A stretch of DNA of 62,377 nt, from assembly GCA_021820965.1 (NCBI GenBank), contig JAKACZ010000026.1, positions 1 through 62,377 of the forward strand. The letters are read 5' to 3'. Position 1 is the first letter of the stretch; each line of letters starts with the position of its first letter. Shown here piece by piece: positions 52,772 through 61,921 of the stretch. A program made the translations under genes and the position numbers. This DNA is from Bacillota bacterium. Its GTDB lineage: Bacteria; Bacillota; Sulfobacillia; Sulfobacillales; Sulfobacillaceae. Below the pieces are notes generated by a model that saw only the letters and a program-made list of their open reading frames with translations, had not been told where the DNA came from and made no database searches.

Positions 52772-53709
52772 GTCTTAGACAGTCACTGAGAGAAAGATGG
52801 ACCGTGTTTGTGCCCCTAGCTGCTGTTTGGGTGGTAGTGTTGCTTGTTGCGGTGCTATATTTTATCGCCGACCAGAATCTGTTTTCGGAACCCCAGTTTG
52901 GCAACACTGTCCTCGATCTGACGCCGTTTGTGTTTGCCGCCTTTGCCCAGGCGACGGTGATGTTGTCGGCTGGCGTTGACCTTAGCATTGGAGCGGTAAT
53001 TAGTCTCATTACGTGTTTAATGGCTACGCATCATTCCGCGACGGCGGTTCTTCTTTCAATGGCGGCGGGCGTTGCGATTGGACTGTGGAACGGAGTCTTT
53101 GTTGTGTTCCTCCGGATTCCGGCGATCGTGGTCACGTTGGCAAATTCGTTCGTCGTGTCGGGAGTTGCACTGATGGTGCTTCCGACTCCCGGTGGTGAGG
53201 TGAGCAACGGTATCCTAAATTTTGGATCATCCGTCGCCATACTTCCGGCGGCCCTTTGGAGCTGGATCATCGCCCTTCTGTTGTGGGCTTATTTCAAGCG
53301 AAGCAAAGCAGGTGTTGCCTTCTACGCGATCGGCAACAATATCGACGCGGCAAGGTCGTCCGGAGTAAACGTATCGGCGATTCGACTGGTGGGTTGGGGA
53401 ATAGCTGGCGCGTTCGCAGCCTTGGCAGGTATTGCTCTTTCAGTTCAGACCAGCACGGGCGATCCGACTGTTGGGGTACCGTTCACCTTAAGCTCCATCG
53501 CGGGAGCGGTGGTTGGCGGCGTCAGCTTTTTTGGTGGGAAAGGCACTCTTCGAGGAGCACTCGCCGGCGCAATCATCGTCGGTGCGATAACCAATCTCCT
53601 GTTTTTCCTCGGTATCTCACAGTTTGTGCAGTACATTGTCGAGGGCCTTGTTTTGGTGGGTGCTTTGGCGATTGGGCAGCTCAACCTTCGAAGGAGGGCG
53701 GTCTCATGA
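52768..53709 (+). CDS. Sugar ABC transporter permease 1
   Basis: A 313-residue RbsC-type permease with 8-10 helices. AGVDLSIGAVISL, YAIGNNIDAARSSGVN and FFGGKGTLRGALAGA are family motifs. It overlaps the ATPase and the second permease by four bases each, so all three are translationally coupled. Confidence 0.92.
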   Translation: MSLRQSLRERWTVFVPLAAVWVVVLLVAVLYFIADQNLFSEPQFGNTVLDLTPFVFAAFAQATVMLSAGVDLSIGAVISLITCLMATHHSATAVLLSMAAGVAIGLWNGVFVVFLRIPAIVVTLANSFVVSGVALMVLPTPGGEVSNGILNFGSSVAILPAALWSWIIALLLWAYFKRSKAGVAFYAIGNNIDAARSSGVNVSAIRLVGWGIAGAFAALAGIALSVQTSTGDPTVGVPFTLSSIAGAVVGGVSFFGGKGTLRGALAGAIIVGAITNLLFFLGISQFVQYIVEGLVLVGALAIGQLNLRRRAVS

Positions 53710-54692
53710 GTCAACAGGCAATAGCACAACCCCACGAACCGGAGTTGAGCCCTCGGTCGCGTTCCGTGCAAGTATTGGTCCGTTCGGCGAGTGTCATCGG
53801 CTCCTATATCTTGGTGATTCTGCTGTGGCTGGTCGCGTCGACATTCATACCGGGTCTACACAATCCGATACCGGTGTTGCAGACGGCGTCATTTCTCGGA
53901 ATAGTGGCTGCGGGCCAGACGATTGTTGTGTTGGCCGCCGGAATCGATCTGTCTGTTTCTATGACCGTTTCTGTGGCGTCCGTCGCGGTGTCTATATTGC
54001 TCGGGCGATACCATTCCGGCACATTCGGTGCTGTTTCCATCACGTTGGCCCTCTGTGCAGTTGTTGGATTGGTGAACGGAGTCGGAACATTCTACCTGAG
54101 AATATCGCCAATGGTTATGACCTTGGGCACCCTTTCAATTTTACAGGGTGCCTTTCTGCTTTACACCGGCGGATCGGTTGTGACGGGGCAGAGTCAATTT
54201 CTAAGCGCACTAGGTGGAGGTGCGTCTCTTGGCGTACCAAACCCGGTTTGGGTATGGATTGGTGTAAGTGCCCTGGTGGTTGCTATTGTAGCGAGAACCC
54301 GAACGGGTATCGGTCTGTATGCGCTCGGTTCCAACTCGACGGCCGCCACGTTGTCCGGAGTACGTACCGCGTCGGTGACCGTTGTGGCGTATATTTTGTG
54401 CGCAGTGTTCGCAGGAATCGCCGGCATTCTCTTGTTCGGATATGCCGGCCAGGGATATATGCAGCTCGGCGATCCCTACCAGTTGAATTCGATTGCTGCG
54501 GTGGTGTTGGGAGGAACGTCAATCCTTGGGGGACGGGGCTCGTATATCGGAACCATCGCCGGATCCGTGCTATTGACATTGGTCGTTGTTATCCTAACGT
54601 CAGTAAATCTCGGGGCGGGCGCTCGCGAGGTTGTTGAAGGACTACTGATCTTGGCCTTGCTAGCGGCTTACGGTAGAGAACGGCGTCGCTAG
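53706..54692 (+). CDS. Sugar ABC transporter permease 2
   Basis: A second RbsC-type permease of 328 residues: AAGIDLSVSMTVSVA, YALGSNSTAATLSGV and ILGGRGSYIGTIAGS. ATG 53706 follows GGAGGGCG; the open frame extending to 53256 is overlap with permease 1. Two different permeases imply a heterodimeric channel. Confidence 0.92.
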   Translation: MSQQAIAQPHEPELSPRSRSVQVLVRSASVIGSYILVILLWLVASTFIPGLHNPIPVLQTASFLGIVAAGQTIVVLAAGIDLSVSMTVSVASVAVSILLGRYHSGTFGAVSITLALCAVVGLVNGVGTFYLRISPMVMTLGTLSILQGAFLLYTGGSVVTGQSQFLSALGGGASLGVPNPVWVWIGVSALVVAIVARTRTGIGLYALGSNSTAATLSGVRTASVTVVAYILCAVFAGIAGILLFGYAGQGYMQLGDPYQLNSIAAVVLGGTSILGGRGSYIGTIAGSVLLTLVVVILTSVNLGAGAREVVEGLLILALLAAYGRERRR

Positions 54693-54725
54693 TGGTGTAG
54701 GAATGAGGATTTTGGAGGAAACGCA

Positions 54726-55913
54726 TTGACCAACTTACACACGTGGGTATACCCATGGGATATCGCGCGGCGCGGAGCACGGACCATCGCTGAGGAATTT
54801 GTCGCCTTGGGGGTGAATGCTGCCAGCATTACCACCGTTTACCACTCGGCACAGGTCTTATCCCTGATATCCGGGGAACCTGAAATCGTTTTCCCATCGC
54901 CGGGGGTTCCTCTTTGGGAGGCTGAGCCAAATCACCTGCCTGGAGCACTCAATGGCTTGCAATGGTCGGATTTTTTATCAGACGTTGCCGATGCTTTCCG
55001 AGAGTATGGCATCGCGTTAAGGGCGTGGACCATTGCATATCATGACAAATACGACATGGCACCCGTGATGAACGCGTTTGGTCAAGCGTTGCCTCATGCT
55101 CCGTGCCCGTTGTCCAATGCCAGATGGCTTTCGGAGGCGGCCCAAACCATCGCTGGCTTTGGTGTCTTCGACGCGCTCGAGGTGGAATCGCCGGGATTCG
55201 TCCCCGCGTTTCACGGATACCATCATGACATCACTGGCATCGCCATCGGAACCGTCGAAAACTTACTCCTTGGACTCTGTTTTTGTGAAACCTGTTGTCG
55301 GGCAATGACGGAAGCTGGCATTGATTCGGAGGCGCTCAAAGAACTCGTCCGAAGATGGTGGCGCCGGTTTGCTCTAGAGGGGTCATGGGGGGACGAACCT
55401 TTCCTGAACTTGTCTAATTTGATTTTGGCCGAAGCACCGCTCGCCACATGGTTGGTTCATCGTGCGGAGATTGTCGAGAATAACGTGGTCAATACCGCAC
55501 TGCAATTTCCCGGAAAGACAGCCATTGTTGGTCCAGCCCTCTCGCGACCTGCCCGAAACTCCCTAATAGAAGGCGGCCGGTTGGTGCCCTCTGCCGCGAC
55601 AGACAAACTCGAGTCCGTGGTCCTGGCGTATTCGTCTCCTCGGGCTGTTCGGGACGATGTGAGGGACTGCCTCGCATTGGGCTGGCATGCGGAAGACCTG
55701 GTGGTCGGGATTACGCTGGTCGAAGGAGTCGTTGAGGGCTTGAACGACGTAATGATGCGGGTTAACGCCGCGTGGGAAGCAGGAGCCCGGCGATTTAGTT
55801 TCTATAACTATGGACTGCTCTCTAAATCCCGTAGGGAATGGATTGGGAAAGTCGCAGAGTGGATGGCTTCCAAGGGTGATCTCCAAGATGGCGGGGTGGC
55901 GGGTAGTGACTAG
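54726..55913 (+). CDS. Uncharacterised glycosidase-like TIM-barrel protein
   Basis: A 395-residue cytoplasmic protein starting at TTG 54726 (GGAGG seven bases upstream). Repeating beta-strand/helix units begin with TWVYPWDIARRG. There are paired motifs such as EVESPGFVPAFHGYHHD and a Cys cluster LCFCETCC, a pattern seen in several uncharacterised glycosyl-hydrolase-like families. No catalytic acid pair can be assigned. Its place after the importer suggests it hydrolyses the imported glycoside or conjugate. Family and reaction are uncertain. Confidence 0.75.
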   Translation: MTNLHTWVYPWDIARRGARTIAEEFVALGVNAASITTVYHSAQVLSLISGEPEIVFPSPGVPLWEAEPNHLPGALNGLQWSDFLSDVADAFREYGIALRAWTIAYHDKYDMAPVMNAFGQALPHAPCPLSNARWLSEAAQTIAGFGVFDALEVESPGFVPAFHGYHHDITGIAIGTVENLLLGLCFCETCCRAMTEAGIDSEALKELVRRWWRRFALEGSWGDEPFLNLSNLILAEAPLATWLVHRAEIVENNVVNTALQFPGKTAIVGPALSRPARNSLIEGGRLVPSAATDKLESVVLAYSSPRAVRDDVRDCLALGWHAEDLVVGITLVEGVVEGLNDVMMRVNAAWEAGARRFSFYNYGLLSKSRREWIGKVAEWMASKGDLQDGGVAGSD

Positions 55914-57042
55914 TGCGCTCAATTATCAAACTGTAACGCAGTTGCTCGAAGATCTCGTTCGGTGCCCTTCCGTAAATAGCCGACTTGAAAAGGGTCGTGG
56001 CGAAGGGGCTGTGGCGGAGTTGTTGTCCCGATGGTTAAGTGAGCGTGGGGTTGATGCCGATGTGCGCGACGTCGGGGCAGATACATGGAATGTGATAGCC
56101 CGAGTTGGCTCAAATGCGCCCAGAGGGCGTCTCGTTCTGTGTTCCCATCTGGACACCGTTTGTCCGGTGGATGAGCAGACCTCTACAAGTGGCGTCGACG
56201 GACCATACATGGTTGGACGCGGAAGCGTTGATGCCAAGGCGGCGGTGGCGCTGTTTGCCGCAGTATTGGCGGAATGCGCCCACCGACCCGCCCGTTGGGA
56301 TGTTACGTTGGCAGCAGTGGGTGACGAAGAGGTATTGGGTTCCGGGGCGGGCCATTTTCTTTTGGACAATTGTCGGTTCGACGCAGCAATCATCGGCGAG
56401 CCTACTGGTAATCGCTTGGTGACGGCTCACCGTGGGGTGCTGAGATTCACCGTCGAGACAATCGGAAAAGCTGCGCATTCGAGTGTTCCGCATGAGGGAT
56501 CCAATGCGCTGATGGGGGCAGTTTCGCTCATTCGACACCTGTCGGAATGGCACTCAAGGTACGACTGGCCTCAAGACCCACTCGTCGGAGCTCCCACGCT
56601 TACTCCCACACGACTCAATTCAGGACTCGGAGACAACATCGTGCCGCCGACGGCAACAGTGACATTTGATCGTCGACTGGTGCCGCCTGAGGATCCCGAC
56701 GAAGTGTACCGCAGCATAATAGAACACGCCTCCGAATGCAATCTTCCAGACGGGGTGAGGTTGTCATCGTCCAAGTCTATAAGCATACCGTGGGTGCATA
56801 CACCCGCGGACGCCGCGATAGTAGGCGACATGGCGGAGGCCTTAAACAGAAACGGTCTCGAAGCCTCGCCCATGGGTGTTTCATATGGCAGCGACGCGTG
56901 GCAATTTGCGCAAGCAGGGATGGAGACAATCATCTTCGGACCTGGAAGTATCAAGGCCGCGCATTCAGCTGACGAGAGGTTGCTATTAAGTGACATGTAC
57001 GCCGCGATCGACGTTTTCCAGAGTCTCTTATGGAACCCATAG
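55888..57042 (+). CDS. M20-family metallohydrolase (ArgE/DapE/acylase type)
   Basis: A 384-residue zinc hydrolase that cleaves an N-acyl amide or peptide. Metal ligands are visible: His and Asp in LCSHLDTV, the bridging Asp in GRGSVDAKAA, GluGlu in GDEEVLGSGAGHF, Glu/Asp near IGEPTGNR, and the final His in IKAAHSADE. It overlaps the previous gene by 26 bases if ATG 55888 is used; GTG 55906 is the alternative. Behind the importer it would deacylate the substrate inside the cell. Confidence 0.9.
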   Translation: MAGWRVVTSALNYQTVTQLLEDLVRCPSVNSRLEKGRGEGAVAELLSRWLSERGVDADVRDVGADTWNVIARVGSNAPRGRLVLCSHLDTVCPVDEQTSTSGVDGPYMVGRGSVDAKAAVALFAAVLAECAHRPARWDVTLAAVGDEEVLGSGAGHFLLDNCRFDAAIIGEPTGNRLVTAHRGVLRFTVETIGKAAHSSVPHEGSNALMGAVSLIRHLSEWHSRYDWPQDPLVGAPTLTPTRLNSGLGDNIVPPTATVTFDRRLVPPEDPDEVYRSIIEHASECNLPDGVRLSSSKSISIPWVHTPADAAIVGDMAEALNRNGLEASPMGVSYGSDAWQFAQAGMETIIFGPGSIKAAHSADERLLLSDMYAAIDVFQSLLWNP

Positions 57043-57095
57043 CGTAGTGAGTCAGAGGTTGAAAACCTGATCCTTTGCAGGAGGGATTCCGCAAT

Positions 57096-58301
57096 ATGAG
57101 TTACACAGCAGTCTGTAGTCAATGCGGCAGCGTATTGATAGACGAAAAGGCTTGCCCCTGTGGGGGCGAGGTCGCGTTTGTATTTGACGAGTCAGTGCCA
57201 TCGGGGATTCCATCGTCCATGTGGCACTATGGACGACGCTTGCCGCTGACCAACGCGGATCCGGTAACGCTGGGAGAGGGGGCGACGCCTCTGTTGCCTG
57301 CTCCGGGATTGATCCCCGGATTGAATTTGTGGCTTAAGGACGAAACGCGAAACCCAACCGGATCAATGAAGGATCGGGCCATGTCCGTTGCGTTTTCGAA
57401 GGCGAGGCAAGAAGGTGTCGGCCGAACTATCCTCCTCTCAGCGGGAGGCGCTGGGATTGCTGCGGCTGCCTATGCGGCACGTGCGGGAATTACTAATGTG
57501 GTCGTGGTTCCGGAGGATGCCCCTCCGTCACGAGTGTTGTTGTGCCACCTCTATGGGTCCAAGCTGGTACAAGTTAAAGGCAATGTTGAAGACGTCCTTG
57601 AGATCGTAAAACTCGTTAACCAAAGCGGTGAGTTCTTGGAAGTATCGACCTATCGACGCGCTAATCCTTATCAAGCGGAGGCTCCCAAAACCATTGCCTA
57701 CGAGATTGCAGAGTTCATGCGCTCGGTTCCGGAGGCGGTTGTTGTGCCGATTGGGGGAGGTGGCACGTTAGCGGGCATATACCAGGGATTCCGGGACATG
57801 GGCGCAGGCGGAATTCCGCAAATGGTGGGAGTGCAGAATCGAAATTTCGCTGCGCTCGACATTGCTATGAAACGGCACCTTAGTTCATTGGATGACCTAT
57901 TGGAAGTTGCCAAAGAAATTGACTCGTCCTTGCCCACGCAAACGCCCGGCTTGAGACACGCTTTCCCCCCCGATGGAGTTGCGGCCCTTGCTGCGATGAG
58001 GGCCTCCGGCGGGCGAATGGTGGTGGTCGATGACGCTGAGGCAATCTATTGGCGCGAACGTCTTGCCGTCGAGACCGGTATTCTAGCTGAGCCATCCGCC
58101 ACCACGGCGCTTGCTGCGGCAGCGAAGTTGAGAGAATCCGGAAACTTTACCAATGGTGAAGCAGTGGTCTGCATCATTACGGGCGCGGGGTGGCGCGATC
58201 TACCCGATTTGGCAATACAGACCAAGATCCCCATACATACGGTTGAGGCACAGGGCCGAAATACTCTAGGTGCTTTGTTGACGGTGGCGGACGGCGAGTA
58301 G
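57096..58301 (+). CDS. Threonine-synthase-like fold-type II PLP lyase
   Basis: A 401-residue protein with an N-terminal zinc ribbon (CSQCGS and CPCGG) followed by a tryptophan-synthase-beta fold. The PLP lysine is in NPTGSMKDRAM, the phosphate-binding loop is PIGGGGTLAG, and LSAGGAGIAAAAYA matches the SSGN loop region. Threonine synthase itself normally sits with hom/thrB. In this catabolic context an alpha,beta-elimination (ammonia-lyase) on a beta-hydroxy amino acid or amino-sugar acid is more likely. ATG 57096 follows AGGAGGG. Confidence 0.85.
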   Translation: MSYTAVCSQCGSVLIDEKACPCGGEVAFVFDESVPSGIPSSMWHYGRRLPLTNADPVTLGEGATPLLPAPGLIPGLNLWLKDETRNPTGSMKDRAMSVAFSKARQEGVGRTILLSAGGAGIAAAAYAARAGITNVVVVPEDAPPSRVLLCHLYGSKLVQVKGNVEDVLEIVKLVNQSGEFLEVSTYRRANPYQAEAPKTIAYEIAEFMRSVPEAVVVPIGGGGTLAGIYQGFRDMGAGGIPQMVGVQNRNFAALDIAMKRHLSSLDDLLEVAKEIDSSLPTQTPGLRHAFPPDGVAALAAMRASGGRMVVVDDAEAIYWRERLAVETGILAEPSATTALAAAAKLRESGNFTNGEAVVCIITGAGWRDLPDLAIQTKIPIHTVEAQGRNTLGALLTVADGE

Positions 58302-58317
58302 GAAGGGGTGGCGGACA

Positions 58318-59085
58318 GTGATTGCCTCACTAAAGCTTTGGGAAGATCCAGAAGTGCATTTAGTTGCCAGCGGGGCAGCGGGTCTCGGACTCTCTGATCC
58401 CATCGACTCGAACACGTATCTTGTTCGTGACGGCCATGAGGCTCTTCTCGTAGATGCCGGAGCTACCGGTGACATTGGCGCAAGGGTTCGGAGGCTATGC
58501 GAAGATCTTGGAGTCAGATTGAAGTGGCTATTTCTCACTCACGGACACGCGGATCATGCCGGAGGTGTTCAGAGCATCCGCAGAGCTTGTCGCGATGTTC
58601 AGGTGCTTGCGGGGCCGACGCTCGTCAAGCGATGGGATGAGGAACCTGATCCAGTATCCTTGGAACGCGCCAAACGCGCTGGTATATATCCCAACGACTT
58701 TGTCTTAGAGCGTCCGATTGTCGATCGGGAACTCATAGGTGGGGAGACCTTTACGTTGAACACCCTAGAGGTTCAGGCACTGCACACTCCAGGGCACACG
58801 CCAGAGCATATGGTCTACGTGCTGACAGGCAAACGCGGAGCCCGACTTCTCTTTTCCGGCGATCATGTGTTTCCGGGGGGCCACGTTGCCATCGAGCCGA
58901 TACCCGGTTGCGATGTGGCCGCATATGCCGACAGCATGCGCATGCTCGAAGGGATAGACTACTCGGCTCTCTTTGCTGGACACCTTCAGCCTGCCTTAAC
59001 GGACCGCGGGAACAGCATTAGTAAGGCTCTGCATCGGTTTGATACTCTGTGGTTACCGCGTAATCTAGGAGAAGTTCTGGGGTGA
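58318..59085 (+). CDS. Metallo-beta-lactamase-fold hydrolase
   Basis: A 255-residue MBL-fold enzyme resembling glyoxalase II and lactonases. The zinc motif THGHADHAGG is complete, and further ligands appear in HTPGHTPEHM, FSGDHVF and the C-terminal FAGH. It could hydrolyse a lactone or thioester. The start is GTG 58318 behind GGAAGGGG. Confidence 0.88.
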   Translation: MIASLKLWEDPEVHLVASGAAGLGLSDPIDSNTYLVRDGHEALLVDAGATGDIGARVRRLCEDLGVRLKWLFLTHGHADHAGGVQSIRRACRDVQVLAGPTLVKRWDEEPDPVSLERAKRAGIYPNDFVLERPIVDRELIGGETFTLNTLEVQALHTPGHTPEHMVYVLTGKRGARLLFSGDHVFPGGHVAIEPIPGCDVAAYADSMRMLEGIDYSALFAGHLQPALTDRGNSISKALHRFDTLWLPRNLGEVLG

Positions 59086-59117
59086 ATCACCACATATTTG
59101 CGCGAGGGGGCAGGGCA

Positions 59118-59720
59118 ATGACGGACGACGAATTCCGACGAGAACTCGGGAAATCGAAAGTAGTAGCGGTGATTCGAAGTGGAACATGGGAGGATGCCGT
59201 AAAATTGGGGACTCGCGCGGCCTCCGGCTTGGGACTTACCTTAATTGAAGTGTCGTGGACTAACCCGGACGCAAGTCGGGCACTACGAGAATTAAGCGAC
59301 GCTGTTTCAGTGCTGGGAGCGGGAACCATTTTGACTCCCGAGCAAGCGGAAAGTGCGCTAGAAGCGGGCGCGCAATTTATCGTTGCGCCTAACTTTTCCG
59401 AGGCGGTTGGCCGGGTCGCACGGGATCGCCGAGTACCGTACGTTCCGGGTGTCTACACCGCCAATGAGGTCGCGGCAGCGTGTTCATTGGGGTTCAACGT
59501 CCTGAAGTTATTTCCTGCGGCGACTGGCTCGCCATCTCACCTCAGGTCGTTGCGTGAACCGTTTCCGGACGTTCAATGGGTGCCGACAGGTGGAGTGACG
59601 TGGGACAGCGCAGAAGCTTGGCTAAGGGCAGGCGCCATCGCGGTGGGGATGGGGACGTCGTTGTTTAACGTGACCGACGCCTCTCGACGCATCGCTTCCC
59701 TGAGGAACTTAAACGTATGA
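59118..59720 (+). CDS. eda: KDPG/KHG aldolase
   Basis: A 200-residue class I aldolase. LIEVSWTNPDASRAL, GAGTILTPEQAESALEAGAQ, VPGVYTANEV and the Schiff-base Lys in VLKLFPAATGS match Eda/DgoA. It splits 2-keto-3-deoxy-6-phosphogluconate (or a related acid) into pyruvate and a triose phosphate. ATG 59118 with AGGGGGCAGGG upstream is preferred over GTG 59082. The KDG kinase gene overlaps its stop (ATGA). Confidence 0.9.
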   Translation: MTDDEFRRELGKSKVVAVIRSGTWEDAVKLGTRAASGLGLTLIEVSWTNPDASRALRELSDAVSVLGAGTILTPEQAESALEAGAQFIVAPNFSEAVGRVARDRRVPYVPGVYTANEVAAACSLGFNVLKLFPAATGSPSHLRSLREPFPDVQWVPTGGVTWDSAEAWLRAGAIAVGMGTSLFNVTDASRRIASLRNLNV

Positions 59721-60667
59721 GCGGTATTCTGGCAATTGGCGAGGCGCTGGGAGTTGTTGCTACTACAGAACGCGGACGTTTCACGTCCGGTGGCACCTCG
59801 GTTTTTCGGGTGGCTGGCTCAGAACTTAATGTTAGTATCGCGCTAGCGCGTCTCGGTGTGCCCGTTTGGTTCGCAGGGGCGGTGGGCCCGGATCCCGTGG
59901 GATTCGAGATCCGCCGGATGCTCCTGGCGGAAGGCGTGAACATTGACCTTGTTGAGTTAGGAACGCGACCCACGGGCCTCCTGTTCAAGGAACGGTACGG
60001 GGTCGGTCAATCTCCCAGAGTGTTTTACTTTCGACAAAGCACCTCCATGCATTCGTGGAGACCCGAGGATACGTGGGTCGACTCTCTGCCAGTGAACTGG
60101 GTCCACCTTTCGGGAATTACTTTAATGATAGATGCAGGGCTGCGAGCAGACCTGTTACGTTGGTTGAAGCTTTGGTCACAGCGCAAGGCAGGGCGTCTTT
60201 CGGTCGATTTGAATCTGCGATATCGTCTGGCCAACGCCGATGAATGGCGGCAAGTCCTTGAATCAGCGATTCCGTTATGTGAGGTCGTGTTTGCCTCGCG
60301 CTCAGAATTAATCGACCTGTGGGGAACGGAATCAGGTGCCTATTTAATTGACCAAGGGATTCTTGATGAGTCACAGACCTTGGTTGTAACGGATGGCGCC
60401 CAAGGTTCCTGGGCAGAGAAATCAGGGAAAGAGTTGACCCGTGCAAGTGCTTATCCTGTCAAACACGTTGAGGATGTTGTTGGCGCTGGAGACGGATTTG
60501 CGGGCGGCGTGTTGGCGGCACGATATCGTCGGTGGAGTTGGTCGAAGAGTCTTGATTTCGGCTCTGTTGTCGGGGCATTTGCGGTTGCTCATCCGGGTGA
60601 CTGGGAGGGATATCCTTCGTGGGATGATGTTATTTCTCTGAATCACGGGCAGTGGGTCGAGCGGTAG
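59717..60667 (+). CDS. kdgK: PfkB-family 2-keto-3-deoxygluconate kinase
   Basis: A ribokinase-fold enzyme of 316 residues with GGTSVFRVAGSELNVSIALARLG early and DVVGAGDGFAGGVLAARY carrying the catalytic Asp. The Arg/Tyr-rich RYGVGQSPRVFYFRQSTSMHS is typical of KDG kinases. With the overlapping aldolase it forms the KDG to KDPG to pyruvate pair. Confidence 0.9.
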   Translation: MSGILAIGEALGVVATTERGRFTSGGTSVFRVAGSELNVSIALARLGVPVWFAGAVGPDPVGFEIRRMLLAEGVNIDLVELGTRPTGLLFKERYGVGQSPRVFYFRQSTSMHSWRPEDTWVDSLPVNWVHLSGITLMIDAGLRADLLRWLKLWSQRKAGRLSVDLNLRYRLANADEWRQVLESAIPLCEVVFASRSELIDLWGTESGAYLIDQGILDESQTLVVTDGAQGSWAEKSGKELTRASAYPVKHVEDVVGAGDGFAGGVLAARYRRWSWSKSLDFGSVVGAFAVAHPGDWEGYPSWDDVISLNHGQWVER

Positions 60668-60706
60668 AGCTGGCGCAAGGGCCTCGGAGTCATGGGAGGT
60701 GATTGA

Positions 60707-61681
60707 ATGAAGATGACCGTGGAAACAGTGCTTGGCCCCATTCCTGTAGAAAATCTTGGGGCGACCGACTATCACGAACACCTCTACGTCGAGGCACCGC
60801 GATGGCATATCGAGCAGTATCCTGACTTCATTCTGGAAGATGTCGACAAGGCCGCCGAGGAGCTCAATCGATTTGGGGAAAGCGGCGGCCAAACGTTGGT
60901 GGAAATGACCGCGATTGACTATGGCCGACGTGCTGCCAAACTCATGGAAATTGCGCGACGGTCTACGGTACACGTGATAGCGACCACCGGATTCAACAAA
61001 CCGTTGTATTGTGACCGTTGGGTGGAAACGTCGTCAGAAGAATTCTTGGTGGACATGCTCATTCGGGACATTACTGAAGGCATGGATGGAACGACCGCGA
61101 AGGCGGGGGTCATCAAGGCGGGAACGGCCTACAATAACGCCGGAGGCTTGGGCGAAAAGCTGCTGCGTGTGGGTGCTAGAGCCAGCGCCGCTACGGGAAC
61201 GCCCATGATCACCCATACCGAGGCTGGCACGATGGGGATTGAGCAGTTTGAAATTTTGGCCAGTGAGGGGGTGCCGGTATCGCGCGTGTGTCTTTCTCAT
61301 ATCGACCGCAATCCTGACTTCGGATACCATCGCGAGATTGTCCATGCCGGCGCCTACCTCGGTTACGATTGCGCGGGCAAAATCAAGTATGGGCCCGACA
61401 GCGAGCGAATTGCCGTGCTCCGCAAGCTCGTCGACGCAGGATTCGGGGACCATGTACTATTGGGCAACGACTATGCGCGCCGCTCGTACATGAAAGCGTA
61501 CGGAGGGAGACCCGGGATGGATTTTTTGCTGGGAAAATTTGTTCCGCGTCCTGAGCGGGAAATTCCCGGCGACCCAGTCCCGACATGTCAATCGCCTCCG
61601 AAGAATCGGCGCGGGCCAAGAAGATCTTCAAGTTCGGCCGAAAGTTCTTTGTCAATACGAATTTCGATCATTGGGCAATAA
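60707..61681 (+). CDS. Phosphotriesterase-family lactonase/hydrolase with aberrant C-terminus
   Basis: A binuclear-metal amidohydrolase of the PTE family. His-x-His is in ATDYHEHLY, the carboxylated Lys in GVIKAGTAYN, histidines in MITHTEAG and LSHIDRN, and the Asp in LLGNDYARR. Homology runs to FLLGKFVPR (about residue 280). The remaining ~45 residues are Arg/Ser/Pro-rich and do not resemble the family's final helix (usually N-P-x-R-x-F/L), so a frameshift or truncation near 61555 is likely. It may open a sugar-acid lactone in this operon. Confidence 0.85.
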   Translation: MKMTVETVLGPIPVENLGATDYHEHLYVEAPRWHIEQYPDFILEDVDKAAEELNRFGESGGQTLVEMTAIDYGRRAAKLMEIARRSTVHVIATTGFNKPLYCDRWVETSSEEFLVDMLIRDITEGMDGTTAKAGVIKAGTAYNNAGGLGEKLLRVGARASAATGTPMITHTEAGTMGIEQFEILASEGVPVSRVCLSHIDRNPDFGYHREIVHAGAYLGYDCAGKIKYGPDSERIAVLRKLVDAGFGDHVLLGNDYARRSYMKAYGGRPGMDFLLGKFVPRPEREIPGDPVPTCQSPPKNRRGPRRSSSSAESSLSIRISIIGQ

Positions 61682-61720
61682 CGCCTCCGTTTCATGCAAG
61701 TAATTTCTCAAGACTAACAT

Positions 61721-61921
61721 TCAAGTCACTGGCCGTTTGAAGTAGGCAATGGTCACGGTCGAGTTCCACGATGTTCCATTCGGATGGACTATGCAGCTCA
61801 CCATTTCCCAGCCCTGCTGACCTAACGCATTAGCGCGCGTCACAAGCTCTTCCGGCAATTGAGCCGAAGTTGTTTGATATTCCCACCTCACCTGCTGCTC
61901 CTCGGCCTTTCCCTTCTCCAT
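61721..61921 (-). CDS. Small DUF4177-like protein
   Basis: A 66-residue protein with the DUF4177 pattern: VRWEYQTTS, then ANALGQQGWEMVS and a final IAYFKRP. The function is unknown. ATG 61921 is preferred over ATG 61948 because AGGGGG lies five bases upstream. It is convergent with the lactonase gene. Confidence 0.8.
   Translation of the reverse strand: MEKGKAEEQQVRWEYQTTSAQLPEELVTRANALGQQGWEMVSCIVHPNGTSWNSTVTIAYFKRPVT

Noticed and set aside
53256..53705. Long N-terminal extension of permease 2
   Set aside because: It lies entirely inside permease 1 in another frame; ATG 53706 has a strong ribosome site.
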